NCBI GenBank assembly: GCA_028686145.1
Contig: JAQUCQ010000082.1
Location: forward strand, 1-10,742
Length of the DNA stretch: 10,742 nucleotides
Direction: 5' to 3'
Source of the DNA: Desulfuromonadaceae bacterium
GTDB taxonomy: Bacteria; Desulfobacterota; Desulfuromonadia; Geobacterales; Pseudopelobacteraceae
The position numbers and the translations under genes are program-made. Numbering within the stretch: the stretch's first letter is position 1; every line of letters starts with the position of its first letter. A model generated the notes under the pieces. The model was not told the origin of the DNA. It did not search any database and saw nothing but the letters and a program-made list of their open reading frames with translations. This document shows, in pieces, positions 6,279 through 10,742 of this stretch.

Positions 6279-6311
6279 GCTTGAAGTGTTTTGCCAAATC
6301 AACCCTAAGCT

Positions 6312-7052
6312 TTATCTTCTGATGGCGGTGCGCCGCTGCATCCGGCCTCCCATTGATGCCATCTGGTGCTTCTGGAGGGCCCCAAGGCTCTCCAGGTGAA
6401 ACTGGAACCATAAATCTCCATAGGCCCGCATGTTCATCTTTTTGCCCTTCTCCAGGCACTCCAGGTTGTCCTTCAGTTTCTCGTCACCCGGAAGCTTTTT
6501 CAGCCCCTTGGCAAGAATCTCTTTGGCTTTTCCTGTCTCACCGCTTTCGTTCATGCAGTAAGCATATAAACTCCAGAGGAGAGATTCCTTGCCGTTCCAT
6601 TGTACCGCCCTATCAAAGGTACTGATCATCTTGTCCTTCTTCTGGCGTTTCATGTAGGAAACAGCCAGCATGGCGGTGGCCGCCCAATTTTTGAAAAATG
6701 ACTTTTCCAGATGGGGGAAGGCGTTTGAGAAGTCGCGTTTCATGTAGTAGATCATGCCGATCTGTGAATGCAGCTGTCCTTCTACATAGAGTTGCCATTT
6801 GCTGTACTGCAGAGCATCTTTCAGTTCACGGATCGCTTTCTCAAAGCGGGGCGGTTGTGCCTGAAGATCCTTGCCTGCCGATTCAATTGAAGCCATGACC
6901 TTTTTCATCGTTATGCGCGAGAATAGAACAAAAATAAGTGCAAATACAATCAGTCCGATAATCAGTGAGATCCACCAGGACAGATTGAGGACAAAAATAA
7001 GTATCAGCAGAACGGAGATCGCAGCAGCTGCTGAGATAAGAATGTTATACAT
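6312..7052 (-). CDS. Membrane-anchored TPR-like protein
   Basis: A 246-residue protein with two closely spaced hydrophobic helices (about 4-23 and 27-46) forming an N-terminal membrane hairpin, then a soluble alpha-helical part. From about residue 70 to 205 the pattern of paired amphipathic helices (FEKAIRELKDAL..., GMIYYMKRDFSNAFPHLEKSF, AVSYMKRQKKDKMISTFDRAV, YAYCMNESGETGKAKEILAKGLKKLPGD) looks like degenerate tetratricopeptide repeats. The tail after YGDLWFQFHLE is basic and Met/Gln-rich. With two membrane passes the TPR part should be cytoplasmic, as a protein-protein scaffold. The start is supported by AAGGAA seven bases from GGA to the ATG. It lies 43 bases after the transglycosylase and 108 before cheW, all on one strand. 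No specific function is known. Confidence 0.85.
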   Translation of the reverse strand: MYNILISAAAAISVLLILIFVLNLSWWISLIIGLIVFALIFVLFSRITMKKVMASIESAGKDLQAQPPRFEKAIRELKDALQYSKWQLYVEGQLHSQIGMIYYMKRDFSNAFPHLEKSFFKNWAATAMLAVSYMKRQKKDKMISTFDRAVQWNGKESLLWSLYAYCMNESGETGKAKEILAKGLKKLPGDEKLKDNLECLEKGKKMNMRAYGDLWFQFHLESLGALQKHQMASMGGRMQRRTAIRR

Positions 7053-7095
7053 CGGGAATTCCTTTCGTACGTTGAGAAGCTGGGATAGACGGGAG

Positions 7096-8598
7096 TTAGC
7101 TCTTGGCTTCTGCCGGAACCATTTCTCCGTTCTTTTCGGTAAATTTTGCGATGATAATGCGACGGCCTGGTTTAATGGAAACTTTTGCTTTTATGTTGTT
7201 CCAAGCGGTGAGAAGCTTGGTTGATACGTTGAAGCGTTTGGACAGTGAGCTAAGGGTGTCACCCTTTTTGATGGTGTAGTATTTTGCGTAACTCCCTTTT
7301 GCTGCAGATGCAGAACGAACTGTTCGCCCTTCGTGGTTAAAGTCGACAGTTTGTTTGACCGGCACGAGCAGGGACTTTCCGGAGATGCGACTTTTGATAT
7401 TCAGGCCATTCAGTTCTGCCAGTTTCGTAGGTGACGTGCGGAAACGGCGGGCCAGGCTCCTGAGTGTATCTTTCTTGTGAGCCCGATAGCGGCTGTACAA
7501 AACCTGCTCAGTGAAGCGCTGATCTGGCGGGATCTTGGCGTACTCTGTCTCAAATTGTTGTTTGCTTCCTTTAGGAATCTTGAGCTGGTAGTCCGGGTAA
7601 TTCGGAGGAGTGCACCAGTGGCGGAGGTCCGGGTTCAGTTCCTTGATTGATTCGTACGTTGTACCGCACAATTTAGCTGCCAGATCAAGATTGGTGCGAG
7701 ATGGAATTGTAACGGTGTCATACTCGATCGGCGTCAGGTAGGCGATGTCGGTAAAGCCATAGCGGGCCGGATCTTTGGCAATTATGGCAGCAGCAAGAAG
7801 CTTTGGAACGTACTCCTTGGTCTCGCGCTTCAGATAAGACCCACGGGATATTTCCCAGAAGTCGCTGGTGTTATACATGTCGATAGCGCGCAGGATCTTG
7901 TTCTCGCCGGCATTATAGCCTGCTGCCGCGAGATACCAGTCGCCGTCGAACATGGCATACAATTCTTTTAAGTACAGTGCTGCGGCAGTTGTCGCCTTGA
8001 CCGGATCCTTTCGCTCATCAATCCATTGATCAATATGGAGCGAATAGCGTCGACCGGTACCGGAGACGAATTGCCATGGCCCGACCGCGTTGGCCCAAGA
8101 GCGGGCGTGCATTTGAAAGCCGCTTTCTATCATCGCGACATACACGAGGTCTTCGGGCATTCCTTCGCGTTTTAGAATCTCCTTCATCATGGGGATATAA
8201 CGGGAAGATCGCGAGAGCCAACGCGAAAAGGATGCTTTACCGGTAGTTTGGAAATAGTACAGGAAGTACTCAACCTTGCTGTTCAGGGCCAATGGGATAT
8301 CTGATATCGGCAGGTCACCATCGGGCAGTTCCAGGTCAGTGTCATCGCCACCACTGTTACGCAGATCTTCTAGTGAATAGAGAGCTGTGGTTGGTGCCGG
8401 CTCATTCCCGAATGCGGTCGCGGAGTTGTTCCCGTCTGGAACAAGTTCAGGAGAACCGCTTTTTCCAATCAATGGGGCGTTCGGGCGGATCAACTCGGCC
8501 AGAAGGGGCTGTACCGGCTCCGCAGCAGCAACCGGGAGGGCATAGAACATGGTTGTAAGAACGATGATGAGATATGTAAAAAGATTGAACTTTTTCAT
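7096..8598 (-). CDS. MltD-like membrane-bound/periplasmic lytic transglycosylase with LysM domains
   Basis: A 500-residue murein hydrolase resembling MltD. It cleaves the MurNAc-GlcNAc bond of peptidoglycan with formation of 1,6-anhydroMurNAc. A classical signal peptide (basic KK, hydrophobic core, cleavage after VAAA at about 26) exports it; there is no lipobox Cys, unlike E. coli MltD, so it is probably soluble in the periplasm. The SLT domain covers about 105-245, with catalytic Glu158 in AMIESGF, GPWQF (174-178) and AAGYNAGE (225-232). C-terminal LysM modules for glycan binding lie at about 368-415 and 439-486, and a degenerate LysM-like segment at about 293-343. The ATG at 8598 is the first start after an upstream in-frame TAA. 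It has no Shine-Dalgarno, but a strong promoter ends eight bases before it. It probably leads a transcription unit with the TPR and cheW genes. Confidence 0.95.
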   Translation of the reverse strand: MKKFNLFTYLIIVLTTMFYALPVAAAEPVQPLLAELIRPNAPLIGKSGSPELVPDGNNSATAFGNEPAPTTALYSLEDLRNSGGDDTDLELPDGDLPISDIPLALNSKVEYFLYYFQTTGKASFSRWLSRSSRYIPMMKEILKREGMPEDLVYVAMIESGFQMHARSWANAVGPWQFVSGTGRRYSLHIDQWIDERKDPVKATTAAALYLKELYAMFDGDWYLAAAGYNAGENKILRAIDMYNTSDFWEISRGSYLKRETKEYVPKLLAAAIIAKDPARYGFTDIAYLTPIEYDTVTIPSRTNLDLAAKLCGTTYESIKELNPDLRHWCTPPNYPDYQLKIPKGSKQQFETEYAKIPPDQRFTEQVLYSRYRAHKKDTLRSLARRFRTSPTKLAELNGLNIKSRISGKSLLVPVKQTVDFNHEGRTVRSASAAKGSYAKYYTIKKGDTLSSLSKRFNVSTKLLTAWNNIKAKVSIKPGRRIIIAKFTEKNGEMVPAEAKS

Positions 8599-8606
8599 AG
8601 CGTGCG

Positions 8607-8635
8607 AGTATAAAGGAAGCTGTTATGAAAGTCAA
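8607..8635 (-). promoter_or_regulatory. Near-consensus sigma-70 promoter of the transglycosylase gene
   Basis: On the - strand TTGACT (8635-8630), a 17-base spacer and TATACT (8612-8607) match the sigma-70 consensus at five of six positions in each box. Only eight bases separate the -10 from the ATG at 8598. Transcription normally starts six to eight bases past the -10, so the mRNA should begin at or one to two bases before the start codon (leaderless). This agrees with the absence of any Shine-Dalgarno in front of the gene. Confidence 0.75.
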
Positions 8636-8647
8636 TGGCACGAAAAT

Positions 8648-8660
8648 CCACGTCACGTGG
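8648..8660. repeat. Perfect inverted repeat upstream of the transglycosylase promoter
   Basis: CCACGT and ACGTGG flank a single C, a 6-1-6 perfect palindrome. Its centre (8654) lies about 55 bases upstream of the predicted transcription start at about 8599, just behind the -35 box. That position suits an activator or repressor site, but no regulator can be named. Confidence 0.45.
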
Positions 8661-8807
8661 GCATCGGCTATCGGTTGGATCGATCATTACGGGATTGAAC
8701 GGAGTTTGAAATTATAATACGGAAAAACCATGAGGACAGTCATTGCTGATTTTGATACTTACTTACCACTTCCACCTTGTTAAGGTCATTTTTGTAGAAT
8801 TATTAAA

Positions 8808-8839
8808 TATGCCTTGCTAGACAACATTTTAAAGGCATA
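8808..8839. repeat. Inverted repeat upstream of the ArnT-like gene
   Basis: TATGCCTT and its exact complement AAGGCATA are separated by 16 bases. There is no T tract after the second arm. It may be an operator with two half sites about two helical turns apart (24 bases start to start); this is weakly supported. Confidence 0.35.
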
Positions 8840-8919
8840 GCATTATTTGCTTTGCCGTAGTAAAACATGTGCCTCTTATTGTCGTCTCTCGCTGGAAACG
8901 CACATATTTACTCAACTTT

Positions 8920-8925
8920 GAGGTG
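8920..8925 (+). promoter_or_regulatory. Ribosome binding site deciding the glycosyltransferase start
   Basis: GAGGTG lies seven bases before the ATG at 8933. The frame stays open upstream to an ATG at 8867, but that one has no Shine-Dalgarno and would add 22 residues before the natural cytoplasmic N-terminus. Confidence 0.65.
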
Positions 8926-8932
8926 TCGAAAA

Positions 8933-10426
8933 ATGGCAGAATCTTCTCCTTCTAAGAACCCAACATACTGGTTATATGGAGTTTTGTTGTTTGCCGGGCT
9001 AACTCGACTGCTCACACTTGGTGCCTATCCGTTATTCGACACAACGGAAAGTCGCTACGCTGAAATTGCCCGTGAGATGGTTGTAACTAATAACTGGATT
9101 ACGCCCCAATTTGACTATGGCACTCCGTTTTGGGGGAAACCACCCTTATCGAGCTGGGCGACCGCTGTCTTTTTGAAAGTGTTCGGCGTAAACGAGTTTG
9201 CAGCACGTTTTTCGTCGTTGCTGTTCGCACTGGGTATCGTATGGTTGACATACCGGCTGGCATTACGGCGACACAACCATGATTTTGCGATAACAACCTG
9301 TGTGATTCTTTCAACCTCGGTACTATTCTATGTTGCTGGCGGCAGTGTTATGACGGATCCAGCCTTGGCCTTTGGCACAACGTTGTCAATGGTATCCTTC
9401 TGGTTGGCGGTAACAGATGAAACAGCGCGTGGCCGTTTCTGGGGGTATCTGTTTTTCATCGGCCTTGCATTTGGACTGTTGGCAAAAGGTCCGGTTGCAA
9501 TTGTATTAACTATGGTGCCGATTGTTATATGGGTTGCAGTAAAAAATCAGTGGAAGCCCACGTGGCAACGACTTCCCTGGGTCATCGGCTCTCTCCTGAC
9601 CATGGGTATCGTTTTACCGTGGTATCTGGCTGCGGAGAAAGCAACCCCTGGCTTTCTTGAATACTTTATCGTAGGCGAGCACTGGAAGCGGTTTACTGAA
9701 AGCGGCTGGAAAGGTGACTTGTACGGTAAGGGGCACTCTACTCCTCACGGCACTATCTGGTTCTATTGGCTTCTCGCTACCTTTCCCTGGTGTTTTGTCT
9801 TCTTTGAATTTCTGCTGCGCAATGGTCGTAAAAATAGCGAATTGGTGCGAAACGACTGGCGGTTTTTCCTGGTTCTCTGGGCAATCACGCCGATGCTCTT
9901 TTTTTCATTGGCGGCCAATATCCTCTGGACATATGTGCTGACGGGACTGCCGGCATTTGCGCTTATTCTGGCTGAGTTTATGAACAGCCAAAAGAATTCA
10001 TCCAGATACCTGAAACACCGGTGGTTGAACATGTCGCTACCCTTGATAACGCCAATTGTTTTTTCCGTGGGGCTCTTTTTCATTCCGTCAAACATTGTTG
10101 CGAATAAAACGCAAAAAGCCATTGTTTTTAAATACCTTGAAGTGCGGCCGTCCCCGGCAAGCACGTTGGTTTATATAGGAAGCAGGCCTTATTCGGCTGA
10201 GTTTTACTCGCATGGCACTGCTCAAATAGCGGCCACACCGGAAGCTGTCAAACAGTATCTGTCTGATAAACAGGAAGATGTATTTGTAATCAATAAAAAA
10301 GATCTTGAACGTTTGCCGGAAAACGTTAAAGCAAATCTCTCTACGTTAGTTGATTATGGCACATATGAAATATTGGTAAACAAAAATGCTTTGGAGGGAG
10401 ACCCGATAAACATCCGGGAAAAATAG
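8933..10426 (+). CDS. ArnT-like polyprenyl-phosphate glycosyltransferase (GT83/PMT_2 type)
   Basis: A 497-residue integral membrane GT-C enzyme resembling ArnT, which moves a sugar from undecaprenyl phosphate to lipid A or another envelope acceptor on the periplasmic side. After the first membrane helix (about 13-33) comes the hallmark loop DTTESRYAEIAREM (36-49) with the acidic residues of the active site. Then follow WGKPPLSSW (67-75, Lys69), TDPALA (141-146, Asp142) and LAKGPVA (183-189). Roughly ten to twelve hydrophobic segments run to about residue 388, then a soluble C-terminal domain of about 105 residues. E. coli ArnT is about 550 residues, so this is slightly short. Start 8933 was chosen over 8867 on the ribosome site. 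Whether the sugar is aminoarabinose or another cannot be read from sequence, so no symbol is given. It converges with a GT2 gene 86 bases downstream that could make a lipid-linked donor. Confidence 0.9.
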   Translation: MAESSPSKNPTYWLYGVLLFAGLTRLLTLGAYPLFDTTESRYAEIAREMVVTNNWITPQFDYGTPFWGKPPLSSWATAVFLKVFGVNEFAARFSSLLFALGIVWLTYRLALRRHNHDFAITTCVILSTSVLFYVAGGSVMTDPALAFGTTLSMVSFWLAVTDETARGRFWGYLFFIGLAFGLLAKGPVAIVLTMVPIVIWVAVKNQWKPTWQRLPWVIGSLLTMGIVLPWYLAAEKATPGFLEYFIVGEHWKRFTESGWKGDLYGKGHSTPHGTIWFYWLLATFPWCFVFFEFLLRNGRKNSELVRNDWRFFLVLWAITPMLFFSLAANILWTYVLTGLPAFALILAEFMNSQKNSSRYLKHRWLNMSLPLITPIVFSVGLFFIPSNIVANKTQKAIVFKYLEVRPSPASTLVYIGSRPYSAEFYSHGTAQIAATPEAVKQYLSDKQEDVFVINKKDLERLPENVKANLSTLVDYGTYEILVNKNALEGDPINIREK

Positions 10427-10512
10427 GATTAGGATTCTGAACCCAGTATTGTCGGAAACAAAAAAACAATGAAGAGATAAACGGTAACAAAATGACACGA
10501 AGGTTGGTTGTC

Positions 10513-10742
10513 TTAAATCGATTTTCTCTCATTTCGCAATAGTTTTCTGATTTTTAAGATGTCTTTGAGCATTTGCAGTGAATCAAAGAGTGGGCTAACC
10601 CTGGAATCCAAAGAGTTATTCCATGTGACCGGGACTTCAGAAATCCTGTAACCACTCTGTTTCGCCCGAGCCAAAATTTCAACATCATAGGCAAAGCGAT
10701 TTATTTGCGCTTCCTTGAATAAGAGCCTGGCGATGTTACCGG
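10513..10742 (-). CDS. GT2 polyprenyl-phosphate sugar synthase-like glycosyltransferase, C-terminal part
   Basis: An open frame that enters from the right edge on the - strand and ends with TAA at 10515-10513; the visible 75 residues are the C-terminus. The segment RFAYDVEILARAKQSGYR, then EVPVTWNNSLDSRVSP, then a basic amphipathic helix (LFDSLQMLKDILKIRKLL), matches the end of family 2 transferases of the dolichyl/polyprenyl-phosphate mannose synthase type. In those the F-D-x-E-(I/L)L and E-V-P-V-x-W blocks close the catalytic domain. These enzymes load a sugar from a nucleotide donor onto polyprenyl phosphate at the cytoplasmic face. No membrane helices follow, so this is the short single-domain form. 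The catalytic DXD region is outside the window. Confidence 0.85.
   Translation of the reverse strand, partial: GNIARLLFKEAQINRFAYDVEILARAKQSGYRISEVPVTWNNSLDSRVSPLFDSLQMLKDILKIRKLLRNERKSI

Larger units (their letters stand above)
8599..8932. other. 334-base gene-free region between divergent genes
   Basis: No convincing ORF or RNA gene is present between the transglycosylase and the ArnT-like gene, which diverge here. The left part holds the - strand promoter and the CCACGT palindrome. The rest is A/T-rich. It contains a perfect TATAAT (8713-8718) with no acceptable -35 at the right distance, a small hairpin ACCTT-GTT-AAGGT (8774-8786) followed by a short T run, and an eight-base inverted repeat TATGCCTT/AAGGCATA (8808-8815, 8832-8839). 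No clear promoter for the + strand gene could be chosen. Confidence 0.6.

Noticed and set aside
6204..6302. N-terminal extension of CheW by 33 residues
   Set aside because: The ATG at 6203 has a strong ribosome site and gives the usual family start.
8636..8651. TGGCAC resembling the -24 element of a sigma-54 promoter
   Set aside because: No GC-containing -12 element (TTGCA-like) at the required distance.
8713..8793. Possible small RNA: perfect TATAAT followed by a mini-hairpin and short T run
   Set aside because: The only TTGA-type -35 (8695-8700) is 12 bases from the -10, too close, and the hairpin stem is only five base pairs.
8867..8932. Upstream ATG extending the ArnT-like protein by 22 residues
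   Set aside because: No Shine-Dalgarno before 8867, while GAGGTG is well placed for the ATG at 8933, and the extension does not resemble family N-termini.
9786..10164. Antisense frame opposite the ArnT-like gene
   Set aside because: Shadow of a membrane-protein coding frame; no start signal or recognisable domain.
10427..10512. Terminator between the convergent glycosyltransferase genes
   Set aside because: Only A-rich sequence and a four-to-five-base TTGT/ACAA pairing are visible; no stem long enough to call.

Overview
The window looks like chromosomal DNA from a delta-proteobacterium of the Geobacter/Desulfuromonas group (Desulfuromonadales/Geobacterales). This rests on family resemblance: a MutL with a C-terminal endonuclease-type domain, the order rsmE - zinc-ribbon protein - mutL - miaA - hfq - DUF512 protein, a signal-peptide MltD-like transglycosylase with LysM repeats, and an ArnT-like glycosyltransferase. 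Base composition is moderate (about half G+C by eye), so a genus cannot be named with confidence. No tRNA, rRNA, CRISPR array, insertion sequence, phage gene or attachment site was seen.

Left half, + strand (1-5606): the 3' end of rsmE (rRNA methylation), a short zinc-ribbon protein with a long acidic disordered tail, and a strong intrinsic-terminator hairpin. Then follows a tight run of mutL (mismatch repair), miaA (tRNA i6A37 modification, start/stop overlap with mutL) and hfq (RNA chaperone). After hfq comes a small two-helix membrane protein of unknown function whose stop overlaps the start of a PDZ + radical-SAM-like DUF512 protein. This is a housekeeping information-processing cluster. 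The terminator just upstream of mutL and a wobble-paired hairpin just after hfq suggest that RNA structure tunes expression inside it.

Middle, - strand (5706-8598): reading right to left, an MltD-like lytic transglycosylase with LysM domains, a two-helix membrane-anchored TPR-like protein and a stand-alone CheW adaptor, probably one transcription unit. A near-consensus sigma-70 promoter lies immediately before the transglycosylase. Its spacing predicts an mRNA that starts at or within a base or two of the ATG (leaderless). A long perfect hairpin separates this unit from the convergent DUF512 gene.

Right end (8599-10742): a 334-base gene-free gap with several inverted repeats, then an ArnT-like membrane glycosyltransferase on the + strand. 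It converges on the C-terminal end of a GT2 polyprenyl-phosphate sugar synthase-like gene on the - strand that leaves the window. The two glycosyltransferases would fit donor synthesis and periplasmic transfer in envelope glycan decoration.

No clearly new multi-gene system is visible. The best leads are the leaderless transglycosylase promoter, the repeated acidic-aromatic motif in the zinc-ribbon protein, the small ORF coupled to the DUF512 gene, and the RNA structures flanking mutL-miaA-hfq.
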